Source of the DNA: Oleiagrimonas sp963821885
GTDB taxonomy: Bacteria; Pseudomonadota; Gammaproteobacteria; Xanthomonadales; Rhodanobacteraceae
NCBI GenBank assembly: GCA_963821885.1
Contig: CAWGFN010000005.1
Location: 1 to 64,000, forward strand
Direction: 5' to 3'
DNA length: 64,000 nt
The notes under the pieces were generated by a model. It was not told the DNA's origin, ran no database searches, and was given only the letters and a program-made list of their open reading frames with translations. Below are positions 41,837-51,712 of the stretch, piece by piece; the first letter of the stretch is position 1; each line of letters starts with the position of its first letter. Both the position numbers and the translations under genes were made by a program.

Positions 41837-43738
41837 TCAGCGCGCGCCCTGCGCGGCCGACCCACCGAGATGGGCATGGAGAAAATCCAGCAGGCGGGTG
41901 TAGAAGTCCTTGCGGTCGTCGGCGCGACGCAAGCCATGCCCCTCCCAGTCGTATTCGACGTATTCGACCGAGACGCCGTGGCTGTTCAATGCGCGGCGCA
42001 ATTCGTGCGCGTGCTTGGCCGGAACACGGTCATCGAGGCTGCCATGGGCGAGGAGCACCGGGATGTGGATGCGATCGGCCAGATCGACCGGTGAACGCGA
42101 GGCCAAGTCCTTCTTGTCCTGGCCGAGCACCACCTTGAGGTAGTGCATGCCGTAGTCGTCACGATGAATGTCGCCCCACTTGTACATCTTGTTGAGGTCG
42201 TAGACGCCGGCCAGGCCGATCGCGCACTGATACAGATTCGGTTCGCGCGCCGCGCCCATCAGGGCGGCATAGCCGCCGTAACTGCCGCCGTAGATGCAGA
42301 TCCGCGAAGGGTCGGCATAGCCGTTCTGGATGGCCCAGCGGGTGGCATCGGTGACATCGTCCTGCATGGCCCGGCCCCACTGGCGGTACCCCTTCTCGAT
42401 GAAGTCGAGCCCGGATCCGCCCGAACCGCGGAAATTCACGCGCAGGACGGCGTACCCATGCGTGGCCAGCAGCTCGACTTCGGGATCGAAACTCCACGCG
42501 TCGCGTACCCAGTAGGGACCGCCGTGAACCATCACCACCATGGGGGCCGGCTTGCGTCCATCGGTTGGCATCGTCACGAAACCATGCAGCACCAGGCCAT
42601 CGCGCGCCTTGAACGTGAACGGTTGATTGGCCGCCATGTGCGCCGGGTCGATCCAGGGCTTGCCGCGGAACAGGTGCTGCAGCTTGTGCGTGCTGCGGTC
42701 GAGCAGATAGAAATCGCCCGGATCACGGTCGCTGTGCGTGCGCACCACGACCACGTTGCCATCCGCGGACTCGCTGTCGACGGTCACCATGCTCCCCGGG
42801 AAGGACTTGCTCAATGCCCGATGCCACTTGGCGTCCACGCTGTCGGGGTGGAAATAGCGCGCGTGCGGCACGCCGGGCCCGTACCAGGCGCCGATCATCT
42901 GCTCGCCATCCATCGAGTAGATCTTGCCCACCGGATCCGATTCGGGATCGCGCAACATGGGCTCGCGCTTGCCGGTGGCAAACGCATAGCGCTCGATCAC
43001 GTCCGTGCCGCTGGGCTGCTGGGCATCGAGATAGGCGAAGCGGTTGTCGCGGGAAATGGCCTGCGGCATCACCGCCACATGCGACTTCTTGCTGTCGTTC
43101 AGCAGTTTCCACTTGTCCTTGCCCTGGCGAAGATACAGACGGCTGTGGCCGATCTTGTCCCAGGCCAGGGCGAAACGCACCTGGCCGGCATGGTCGATCG
43201 CGAACTCCGAGACATCCTTGTTCGGCGCGGTCGCCAGCAGGACCGGATCTTCCTTGCCCTGCAGATCAACGCGCCGCACGCACGCCACTTTCGACGAATG
43301 ACCGCACGAAAACACCAGTATGTGCCGTGTATCGCCTTCGATGAGCCCAGCGAAATTCTCGCTCATCACCTGCGGGTGCTTCTTGCCGAGGGTGACCAGG
43401 TAGATCTTCGGATAGGCCTGCAAGGCGTTGTAGCCCGCCCACCGGCGGTCGGAGAGGATGAGGAGCTTGTCATTGCCCATCCAGTCCATCTCGCCGATCT
43501 CGCCACGGCTGCCGGGATCGATCTTTTCCACCGCCTTCAGGCTTGCGCGATCAAGCACGATGACCTTGCTGCCGTCGTCGACGCGATAGGCAATGGCCAG
43601 CTTGCTGCCATCGGGCGACACCACGACCTGCTGGTATTGCGCGCCCTTGAAAAGGGTCTTGATGGTCGGTGCCACCGCCTGCGCATGCGACTGTGCAAAT
43701 ACGCCGAGGCCGAGCAGGGCGAGGAAGATGCTGCGCAT
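41837..43738 (-). CDS. secreted S9 family prolyl oligopeptidase-like peptidase
   Basis: 633 residues with a signal peptide (MRSIFLALLGLGVFAQSHAQA), an N-terminal beta-propeller region with WD40-like PD40 strands (QVVVSPDGSKLAIAY), and a C-terminal alpha/beta hydrolase peptidase domain. The triad is visible: Ser in YGGSYGGYAALM, Asp in HGSLDDRVP, His in DWEGHGLR. Homologues are dipeptidyl/acylaminoacyl peptidases. The open frame extends upstream of the ATG at 43738, but that extension has no signal peptide logic. Confidence 0.92.
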   Translation of the reverse strand: MRSIFLALLGLGVFAQSHAQAVAPTIKTLFKGAQYQQVVVSPDGSKLAIAYRVDDGSKVIVLDRASLKAVEKIDPGSRGEIGEMDWMGNDKLLILSDRRWAGYNALQAYPKIYLVTLGKKHPQVMSENFAGLIEGDTRHILVFSCGHSSKVACVRRVDLQGKEDPVLLATAPNKDVSEFAIDHAGQVRFALAWDKIGHSRLYLRQGKDKWKLLNDSKKSHVAVMPQAISRDNRFAYLDAQQPSGTDVIERYAFATGKREPMLRDPESDPVGKIYSMDGEQMIGAWYGPGVPHARYFHPDSVDAKWHRALSKSFPGSMVTVDSESADGNVVVVRTHSDRDPGDFYLLDRSTHKLQHLFRGKPWIDPAHMAANQPFTFKARDGLVLHGFVTMPTDGRKPAPMVVMVHGGPYWVRDAWSFDPEVELLATHGYAVLRVNFRGSGGSGLDFIEKGYRQWGRAMQDDVTDATRWAIQNGYADPSRICIYGGSYGGYAALMGAAREPNLYQCAIGLAGVYDLNKMYKWGDIHRDDYGMHYLKVVLGQDKKDLASRSPVDLADRIHIPVLLAHGSLDDRVPAKHAHELRRALNSHGVSVEYVEYDWEGHGLRRADDRKDFYTRLLDFLHAHLGGSAAQGAR

Positions 43739-44201
43739 GGTGTCCCCCAGATATCCAGATCCGCTTCCGGCCAATGCGCCGGGCCATGCCTTTCGGCATC
43801 CGCCGAATGGCCAGACTGTAACCCATGCCCGCCGCCCTGTGCGACGGCATGACACGAACGTAATCTGACCGCGGCCACCCACGACCTGGAGCAGGGTCCG
43901 CACGTGCCGTCGCTGATGCTGGCGCGCCGGATGCGCGTCCGGACGCGCGCAGGCCGATGGCCAGTCCGGCGGCCCGTCGTCATGCGGGCAGGCCGCCCTG
44001 CACGACGCTCGGCTCATGGCGCCGTCCGGCCTGTGGCTGCGGCAAGGCTTCCTGGCGTGCCACCACATGCCGTCGGCGTGCCCGCATCGGTGGCCAGATC
44101 CCGGGCCGGCCAGGCGACGCGGCCGGATCGCGGCCCGACGCACCGCCGGCGAAACGTCCATGCCCAAACGACGCGCACGTCCATGTGCGCGACGCCATCG
44201 C
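43739..44201. other. spacer between S9 peptidase and autotransporter genes
   Basis: 463 GC-rich bases with no supportable gene; both flanking genes run on the minus strand. TTACAGT-like sequence near 43815 on the minus strand could be a -10 for the peptidase gene but lacks a good -35. No clear autotransporter terminator was seen. Confidence 0.5.
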
Positions 44202-47200
44202 TCAGTCGAACGGCCGCTGCAGGTGCAGCAGGATCGACTGGTTGCTGCGGGTGCTGCTTTCGAAGGTGTTCTGGTATTCGATGCGGAACACCAGGCCCTT
44301 GTGGCTTTGCGTCTGCAGGCCCAGGCCCAGCAGGGTGTGGTCGTGCGACTGGTCGCCGACCGTGGCGCGGTACAGCGGGCCGGTCATGTCCGCATAGCTC
44401 AGGGTGGCATCGCTCGCGCCCTGGAAGTCATGGCGATAGGCCACGCGCAGCATGGGCTGGAGCATGCCGAAGCCGCGCTTGAGCGACCATGCCATGCGCA
44501 GACCCAGCGTGCCGGAGGTGGTGCGCACCGTCTGCCTGTCGTAGTGCAGCGCGTACAGGGCGTCGCCCTGTTCGGTGTATGCATCGAGCCGGCCATCGGC
44601 AACATCGACACGGCCATAGGGCGAGATCAGCATGTTGCCGTGGTGGCGCTCGTAGCCGGCGCTGAACGAGCCGAACACCTGCGAGCCGTTGCGGCTGCCG
44701 TGCACGACGTTGCCGTCCATGCTCACGTAGCGGTGGGTGCCGAACGAGAGCCACTGGTATCCGAGCACGCCATCGATGAAGGTCGACTCGCTCGGCCGGT
44801 AGCTGGCGTAGCCGGCCACGTTGTAGGCATCGGCGGTGCTGCGGCTGCCGTTCCTGCCGACGTCGCTGGCGTCATGGCCGTAGCCTACGCCGCCGCCGAT
44901 CGCCAGCTGGTCGGACAGGCGCGTGTCGGCGCCCAGGGTCAGGCCCGTGGTGTTGAAGTCGATGCCGTTGTGGCTGCCGCCCAGCTTCTGGGTACCGAAG
45001 TTCAGCGCGCCACTGGCCCACAGCGTGAAGCCGTGCGCGTTGCCCTGGGTCGCCCTGGCGCCGTTGCCATCGTCCGACAGGCCCCGGGTCGACAGGGTGC
45101 GGCCACCGATGGGCCGCCTGCCATCGAGCGTGGTGTCGAAATCGGCTGACGATTGCGGGCCATGCAGCATGCCGCGCCGGCCGCCGCTGAAGACCAGGCT
45201 CAGGCCGTTCTGGAAACCCCGGTCCTGGTGCCCGTCATGCAGGCTCTCCAGGCGACTCTGGAAATTGTCGATCTGGCCCCGCATGAAGCGACGGGTGGCG
45301 TCGGTCTGCGCGTTGAGAATGCCCATCACCTCCGCGTCCCGGGTCGGATCCGGACGCGGGATGAGGGTCACCGTCACGGTGGCCGGCGTGGAGGTGCCGT
45401 AGGCGTTGGACACGGTGTAGCTGAAGGTGTCCGTGCCCGTCGCGGTCGTCGGCGCGTGATAGGTGATCTTCAGGCCCGACACCGTGGCCGTGCCCACGCT
45501 CGGCGCGGTGGCGATGGCCACGCCGGTGTACGGCCCGCCGGTCGCGCCGGCGGTCGGATCGATCTTCAGCGACTGGCCGCCCGCCACCTGCACCGCGAGG
45601 TTGGTCACCGTCGGCGCCGGCAGCGGCGTCACCGTCACCGTCACCGTGGCCGGTGACGAGGTACCGGACGTGTTCTTCGCCGTGTAGGTGAACGCGTCGT
45701 TGCCGTAGAAGGTACCCGTCGGGGTGTACACCACCGAGGTGCCGCTGACCACGGCCGTGCCGTGCGAGGGCGCGGTGGCGACCGCGATGCTGTCGATCGT
45801 GCCGGTGTCGTTGCCGGTCACGGGGATCGTCACCGCCGACTGCGAGGGCGTGGTCGCGGTATCCGCGTTGGCCACGGGGACGCCCAGGGCCACGGCCAGC
45901 GAATAGCTCTGGCTGCCGGTGTAGGGGCCCGTGCCGGTGCTGCTGTCGGTCGCGGTCACGGTGAAGTTGAAGGTGTTGACCACCGTCGGGGTCCCGCTGA
46001 GCAGACCGGTGGACGACAGGGTCAAGCCGGCCGGCAACGCACCCGAGGTCACGCTATAGGTGTAGGTTGCCGTGCCGCCGCTGGCCGTAAGCTGCTGGCT
46101 GTACGCCATGCCCTGCTGCGCGCCCGGCAGGGTGCTTGGCGTCAGCGTGATCGTCGGTGCGGCCACGGTCAGGCTGTAGGTCGCCGACGCGGTCGCCGGC
46201 GACCCGGCGCCGGTGCTGGAATCGGTCGCGGTCACCGTGAAGTTGAACGAGCCTCCCGCGGTCGGCGTGCCGCTGAGGCTCCCGTTCGACGACAGGGTCA
46301 GCCCCGCCGGCAGCGCGCCCGAAGTCAGCGCGTAGGTATACGGCGAGACGCCGCCGCTGGCCGTGATCGTCTGCGAGTAGACCGCCCCCACGGTCGCACT
46401 GGGCAGTGCGCCCGATGTCGGCGACACACTGATCGAAGCCGCATTGATCTGCAGCGCGAACGACTGGTTGACGGTGAATGGCGCATTGGTGCCGGTACTC
46501 GAATCGGTGCCTCTGACGCCCAGCGTGAAGGAGCCGCTGACCGTGGGCGTGCCCGAGATCGTGATGCTGGTGTTGTTGAAGCCGGTCACGCTCAGGCCGG
46601 CCGGAATGCCGGTGATGCTGTAGCCCTGATACGGCGCCTTGCCGCCGCTGAAGGTGAAGGTCTGCGTGAAGGACTGACCCACGGTGGCCGTCAGCGACGT
46701 ACCGCCGCTCGAACTCGTGATCGCGAGCGTCGGGGCGGACACGGTGATGCTGACCGTGGCCGGCGCCGAAGTGCCGGCCGAGTTGGTGCCGGTGTAGGTG
46801 AACGAATCCGGTGCCCGTGTAGCCGGCGGTCGGCGTGTAGGTGATGGTCGTGCCGCTGGCCGTTGCGGTGCCGTGGCTGGCCGGCGAAGCGACGGCTACC
46901 GACGTGGGCGTGCCGCCGGAGAAACTCGTCGAAACGACATTCGCCGTGCTGCTGTAGGGCACATTGATCGTGACCGGGTTGGCCACCGGCACGATCGGCT
47001 GGACATCGAGCGTGTACGAACCGGAAACCGTGAATGGCGAGCCCGTACCCCCCGAGCTGTCGGTCGCGGTCACGTTGAAGTTGAAGGTTCCGGCTTCCGT
47101 CGGTGTGCCGCTCAGCTGGCCTCCGTTACTCAACGAAAGGCCATTGGGCAGCGTGCCGCCGGTGATCTGGTAATTGTAGTTGGGCGTGCCCCCGCTGGCG

Positions 47201-48807
47201 GTGAATGCCTGGCTGTAGCCGCTGCCCTGGGTCGCCGCGGTCAAGGTCGTGCCCGAAACGGGGGATATCGACAGGGTCGGCGCGGCGACGCTGACCGTGT
47301 ACCCCTGCGAACCCGAGAACGGCGCGCCGGTGCCCGTGCTGTGGTCGGTCGCCGTGACCGTGAAACTGGCCGAACTGGTCGCCGAGGTCGGCGTACCGGA
47401 AAGCAGACCGGTGCTGGACAGCGTCAGGCCGACCGGCACCGTGCCCGAGGCCGCGAACGTGTAGCCGCTGCCCTGGGTGCCGCCGGACGCGGTGAACTGC
47501 TGGCTGTAGGGCACGCCGACCTGCATGTTGGATATCACGCCGGGACCGACCGTGATGGTCGGCGCGTTCACCGTCATGCTGATCGAGGACGTGGTGCCGG
47601 TGAAGTTGTTCGCATCCTTCGCCTGCACGGTGAAATTGAACGGACCGGCTTCCGTCGGCGTGCCGCTCAGCGTGCCGCTGGACGACAGGCTCATGCCGGC
47701 CGGCAGGCTGCCCGCCGATACCGAGTAGGTGTACGACGCGGTGCCGCCGCTGGCCGTGAAGTTCACCGGGGTGTAGGCCGCGCCCACGGTGGCGTTGGAT
47801 ACCGTGGTCGGCGTGACCGTGATGGTCGGCGAGGACTGCACCACGAGCTGGTACGGCAGCACCACGGTGTTGCTTGAACTGGCGCCCGAGGCGTTGGTCT
47901 CGCTGTCGGTCACCGCGATGTGGAAGTTGTAGGTGCCCGTGGCGGTCGGCGTGCCGCTCAGCGAGCCGCCGCTGAGCGTGATGCCGGGCGGAAGGTTGGC
48001 GGGGTCGGTGATGGCGAAACTGTAGGGCGCGATGCCGTTGTTGCCGCTCAACGCCACCGAATAGGGCATCGTGATCGTGGCATTGGTCAGGGGCGAGGCC
48101 GGTGAAATGGTCAGGTTGCCGGGCGCCACGCTGCCGGTGTACGACTGCGAGCCGCTCTGTGGCGACGCACTTGAATCGACCACGCCGACAGTGAAGCTGT
48201 AGTTGCCGAAGGCGCTCGGCGTGCCGGTCAACGCGCCGCCCGAGCTCAGGCTCAGGCCCGTTGGCAATGCACCCGCGGTGACACTGTAGGTGTAGGGCCC
48301 GGTGCCGCCGGAGGCCGACAGGCTGGTATTGACCGCGGTGCCACCGGTGAAGCTGAAGGACGTTGGGGTAATGCTGATCGCCGAGGCCGCCGGCAGGATG
48401 GTGACGTTGACCTGGATGTTGTTGCCGACGTCATCCTGGAAGCTGAAGGAGTCGGACGTCGCGCCATCACCGTTGTTGGTGTAGTAGACGTAGATATGCG
48501 CGGCCGGGTTGGAGTTGCTGTTGCTGATCGTGCCGTGCGCGGACGTGGTCTGCGTCAGGGTGGTGCCGTAATAGGCGCAATCGGCATAGTCCGCGGTCAG
48601 GTCGATGGTGTAGGTCTGGCCCGAACCCACGGTGATGCTGATGGGCGAATAGGCGGCACAGCCGGAGGCATGTGAAATGCCCGGGAGCATGACCATGGCG
48701 CACAGCACGAACAGGGCGCCTATCGCGCGCGTCCTGCGTGAAAACCATGCCTGCGCACGCGCGATCGTGCGCACCGTGCGCACGCCAGTGTCGAAAGTAG
48801 ATGTCAT
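44202..48807 (-). pseudogene. giant Ig-repeat autotransporter, split by a one-base frameshift
   Basis: Once in frame this would be a ~1,535-residue surface protein. Order from the N-terminus: an extended signal peptide (IGALFVLCAMVMLPGISHA), a Cys-containing head, five putative-Ig (He_PIG-type) repeats of 85-95 residues, a Big_9/cadherin-like module, three more He_PIG repeats, two more Big_9-like modules, a helical linker (DAEVMGILNAQTDATRRFMRGQIDNF) and a ~290-residue autotransporter beta-barrel (FTLWASGALNFG ... HKGLVFRIEYQNTF). The reading frame changes at about 46805-46812, where an extra base turns the expected GTDSFTYTGTNSAG into GTGFVHLHRHQLG. The 5' frame stays open to 46054 but the barrel lies in the other frame from 46742. 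AGGGAG precedes the ATG. Either a real break, a sequencing error or a programmed shift. Confidence 0.8.
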
Positions 48808-49115
48808 GACGGACTCCCTGGCGAATGTTCTGCGGTCCGGCCTGTGCGGCGGGATGGTTCGCAGACGGACGACGCCGATTCCCCTTATGCAAACGGACCC
48901 AATGACAGCGGACCGCCTCCTTTTGCTTGATCAACATTTAATCAGCATTGGCACGCGCGGTGAAGTCATTCAAACGTGATAACCGCCATTCATTCCGTCC
49001 ATGTCGGCATCTTTGCCGGAATTGCCTACGCGTTGCCGCTCCAGCACGTGCAGACTCAAGCGCAAATCACGCCCCGGCTTGTCCAGGGAACCAAACGGAA
49101 TGGGGGGAACGTCGG
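48808..49115. other. divergent promoter region, autotransporter / collar genes
   Basis: 308 bp between divergent genes. It has a small AT-rich island (around 48920-48945, TTTTGCTTGATCAACATTTA) that contrasts with the surrounding GC. GATAAC near 48979 is a possible -10 for the collar genes, but no convincing -35 was found. Confidence 0.5.
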
Positions 49116-49616
49116 ATGAGTGAGACCTTTATCGGCCAGATCATGCTGGGCGGTTTCAATTTCGCGCCCAAGTATTTCAGCTTCTGCGATGGCTCCATCC
49201 TGTCGATCTCGCAGAACCAGGCCCTGTACTCGCTGCTCGGCACGCAATTCGGCGGCAACGGCACCAGCACCTTTGCGCTGCCCGACATGCGCGGCCGCGT
49301 GCCTGTCGGATTCGGGCATGACTTCACGATGGGCCAGCACGGCGGTGAGGAGAACGTGACCCTGCTGCCGGGCAACCTGCCCTCGCACAGCCATGCGCTT
49401 CAGGGCACCACCGCGGCGGCCAGCCAGCGCGCGCCGACCGGCGGCGTGCTGGCGCAGGCGACCGAGGCGCTCTACGCCACCCCGGGTAGCGAAGCGACGC
49501 TCGCTGCACAGACCATCGCCAGCAGCGGCGGCAGCGTGCCGCACACCAACGTGCAGCCATTCCAGGCGCTGAATTACGCCATCTGCCTGGCCGGTATTTT
49601 CCCTTCGCGCAGCTGA
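49116..49616 (+). CDS. phage-collar-domain (MdpB-type 'tail fiber') protein 1
   Basis: 166 residues. The N-terminal collar domain has the family pattern FIGQIMLGGFNFAP, FCDGSILSISQNQALYSLLG, FGGNGTSTFALPDMRGRVPVGFG. It is followed by LPSHSHAL, a Ser/Thr/Ala-rich variable middle and a conserved C-terminus (NVQPFQALNYAICLAGIFPSRS). Such proteins, named after microcystin-dependent protein, resemble the collar of T4-like short tail fibers. No phage gene is present nearby. First of three same-strand paralogues; GGGGGGAA precedes the ATG. Confidence 0.9.
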   Translation: MSETFIGQIMLGGFNFAPKYFSFCDGSILSISQNQALYSLLGTQFGGNGTSTFALPDMRGRVPVGFGHDFTMGQHGGEENVTLLPGNLPSHSHALQGTTAAASQRAPTGGVLAQATEALYATPGSEATLAAQTIASSGGSVPHTNVQPFQALNYAICLAGIFPSRS

Positions 49617-49671
49617 TCCACGGACCCGTCGCGGTGCCTTGCCGCTACGGCCATCGAACCGGAGTCGAACC

Positions 49672-50205
49672 ATGAGTACACCGTATGTCGGCGAAATCCG
49701 CCTGCTCTCGTTTCCGTTTGCGCCCGTGGGCTGGATGAGCTGCAACGGGCAACTGCTGCCCGTCAGCCAGTACGACGCACTGTTCTCGCTGCTGGGCACC
49801 ACCTACGGCGGCGACGGCCAGACCACCTTCGCCTTGCCCGATCTGCGCGGTCGCGTGCCGGTCGGCTTCGGCCAGGGACCGGGGCTGAGCCTCTACGCCC
49901 TGGGCGAAACGTCCGGCAGCGAGACCGTGACCCTGCTCGCCAGCCAGATGCCGGCGCACAGCCACACGTTCCAGGCCACCACCACCAACGCCGGCAGCAC
50001 GGCGCCGGCGAGCAATCTGCAACTGGGCACGCCGGCCGGCGGCGACACCCTGTACGCCACCGACATCAGCGGCGTGTCGCCGGATGCACTCAGTCCCACC
50101 ACGCTGGCGAACAACGGCGGCAACCTGGCGCATGACAATGTCATGCCGACGCTGACCGCTTCGTTCTGCATCGCCGTCGAGGGCATCTACCCGAGTCACT
50201 CCTGA
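49672..50205 (+). CDS. phage-collar-domain (MdpB-type 'tail fiber') protein 2
   Basis: 177 residues, paralogous to its neighbours: YVGEIRLLSFPFAPVGWMSCNGQLLPVSQYDALFSLLG, YGGDGQTTFALPDLRGRVPVGFGQGPGLS, MPAHSHTF, a variable Thr/Ser/Gly-rich middle and a conserved NVMPTLTASFCIAVEGIYPSHS end. GGAG lies upstream of the ATG. It starts 55 bases after protein 1. Confidence 0.9.
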   Translation: MSTPYVGEIRLLSFPFAPVGWMSCNGQLLPVSQYDALFSLLGTTYGGDGQTTFALPDLRGRVPVGFGQGPGLSLYALGETSGSETVTLLASQMPAHSHTFQATTTNAGSTAPASNLQLGTPAGGDTLYATDISGVSPDALSPTTLANNGGNLAHDNVMPTLTASFCIAVEGIYPSHS

Positions 50206-50253
50206 GCCGCGCTCACACCAACGGACATCGACGCGTCACGGAGGCGCCCGACC

Positions 50254-50790
50254 ATGACACAACCCTTCATCGGCGAAATCCAGCTGTTCGGCTTCAACTT
50301 CGCGCCGCGCGACTGGGCGTTCTGCTCCGGCGCGACGTTGCCGATCAGCCAGAACACCGCGCTGTTCTCGCTCATCGGCACCACCTACGGCGGCAACGGC
50401 GTTTCGACCTTCAACCTGCCCAACTTCCAGGACCGGGCGCCATGCAGCCAGGGCCATGGCCCGGGACTGTCACAGCGACAGATCGGCGAGGCCTTCGGCG
50501 CGACCACCGCATCCCTCGCCGACAGCCAGATCCCCGCGCACAGCCACGGCGTCGAGGTGTTCGGCCAGCGCGACAGCAGCAAGCGCGCGGCCACGCCCGC
50601 CAACGGATACGCGCTGTCCACGCCGGGCAGCGCCACGGCATACGCATCGAGCAGCACGCAACCGAATACGTCGCTGTCCGCGCAGAGCGTGGGCAACACC
50701 GGCAGCAACCAGCCGCATGACAACATGCAGCCCTACCTGGCGGTGAATTTCTGCATCGCCCTGCAGGGCATTTACCCGACGCGCCCGTGA
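50254..50790 (+). CDS. phage-collar-domain (MdpB-type 'tail fiber') protein 3, divergent
   Basis: 178 residues. The N- and C-terminal collar features are kept (FIGEIQLFGFNFAPRDWAFCSG, YGGNGVSTFNLPNF, IPAHSHG, NMQPYLAVNFCIALQGIYPTRP), but the otherwise invariant RGRVPVGFG is replaced by QDRAPCSQG, so this copy has diverged. GGAGG precedes the ATG. Its TGA overlaps the GTG start of the GNAT gene by GTGA. Confidence 0.9.
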   Translation: MTQPFIGEIQLFGFNFAPRDWAFCSGATLPISQNTALFSLIGTTYGGNGVSTFNLPNFQDRAPCSQGHGPGLSQRQIGEAFGATTASLADSQIPAHSHGVEVFGQRDSSKRAATPANGYALSTPGSATAYASSSTQPNTSLSAQSVGNTGSNQPHDNMQPYLAVNFCIALQGIYPTRP

Positions 50791-51338
50791 ACGATCCGGA
50801 TCTGCCGGCTTTCCCGGCAGATCCGGCGTGTGCTCCGGACCTGCCGAACCCGCTGCGCGCCGCCGGCATTGCCCTGCGTCACGCCACGGCCCGGGACCTG
50901 CCCTTCCTGCGCACCCTGTATGCCCAGACCCGCGCCGCGGAACTGGATGCCGTCGGCTGGCCGCGCGAAGCCCGCGAGCACTTCGTCGCCAGCCAGTTCG
51001 CGCTGCAGCATCGGCACTACGTGACTCATTTCACCCGCGGACCGTTCCTGGTCGTGGAACGTCACGGCGCGCCGGTCGGCCGGCTCTATCTGCACGCCGG
51101 GGCCGAGGACATGCTCATCGTCGACATCACGCTGACGACCGCGTGCCGCGGCCACGGCATCGGCAGCACCCTGCTGAAGGCCGTGATCGACCAGGCCGGC
51201 GCACAGGGGCGCGGGGTCAGGCTGCACGTGGACCGGCGCAACAGCGGCGCCCATCGTCTCTACACGCGACTGGGCTTCGTCGAGACCGGCATCGAAGGCG
51301 CCTACCGCTGCATGCGGCGCGAGCGCGATCTCAGTTGA
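50787..51338 (+). CDS. GNAT family N-acetyltransferase coupled to the collar genes
   Basis: 183 residues starting at a GTG that overlaps the preceding stop codon, so translation is coupled to collar protein 3. The GNAT fold is clear: IALRHATARDLPFLRTLYAQTR at the start, acetyl-CoA motif TTACRGHGIGSTLLKAV, and VDRRNSGAHRLYTRLGFVETG. The N-terminal ~25 residues are Pro/Asp-rich. The coupling suggests that it modifies the collar proteins or a shared target; the substrate is unknown. Confidence 0.9.
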   Translation: MNDPDLPAFPADPACAPDLPNPLRAAGIALRHATARDLPFLRTLYAQTRAAELDAVGWPREAREHFVASQFALQHRHYVTHFTRGPFLVVERHGAPVGRLYLHAGAEDMLIVDITLTTACRGHGIGSTLLKAVIDQAGAQGRGVRLHVDRRNSGAHRLYTRLGFVETGIEGAYRCMRRERDLS

Positions 51339-51633
51339 AGATTGCCTGGTACAGGAAACCGGCCTGCTCGCGCGCGACCGGCACCAGGAAAATGCCGAAC
51401 TCGCCCATCGCCGCGTGCTGCATCGGGTAGATGCGCTGCGGAAAGACAATGGCGGCCTCGTTGCGGAACAGCAGCGCGAACGGTGCCCGCGTCATTCCCG
51501 GCAGGTTGACCGCCTCGGCCATCGGCCGCGCCTCGACCAGGGTGAACGGCGCATGGCCCTGCCCGTGATCCAGGCTCACGTTGAACGTCTCGTTCACGTG
51601 CGATGCGAAATCGCCCAGCGTCAGTGTCTGCAT
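51331..51633 (-). CDS. DUF6916-like small protein
   Basis: 100 residues, mostly beta. The conserved end (RIYPMQHAAMGEFGIFLVPVAREQAGFLYQAIFN) resembles the DUF6916 family that often accompanies collar-domain genes. I chose the ATG at 51633, which has GGGAGGGG at good spacing; the GTG six bases upstream would abut that site. Its 3' end overlaps the convergent GNAT gene by 8 bases. Function unknown. Confidence 0.78.
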   Translation of the reverse strand: MQTLTLGDFASHVNETFNVSLDHGQGHAPFTLVEARPMAEAVNLPGMTRAPFALLFRNEAAIVFPQRIYPMQHAAMGEFGIFLVPVAREQAGFLYQAIFN

Positions 51634-51712
51634 GCCCACCCCTCCCTGTGTCGTCAGGCAAGCATGCCAACTGTGCGCTCTCGCGGCAATGCGCGATCGT
51701 GGCCGGGCCGCC

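Noticed and set aside
46054..46742. Continuation of the 5' autotransporter frame as genuine protein
   Set aside because: After the frameshift the translation becomes His/Arg/Asp-rich (HLHRHQLGRHFGAG) while the Ig-like repeats continue in the other frame.
44202..48807. Tandem Ig repeats as a CRISPR or DNA tandem array
   Set aside because: The repetition is at protein level with diverged nucleotides and 85-95-residue period; no short identical repeats with spacers occur.
48948..48964. TTGGCACG resembling a sigma-54 -24 element upstream of the collar genes
   Set aside because: No GC dinucleotide occurs at the required 12-base distance, so the -12 element is absent.
49116..50790. Prophage or tailocin remnant
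   Set aside because: Only collar-domain proteins are present; no other phage structural, lysis or integration gene and no attachment-site repeats were found.
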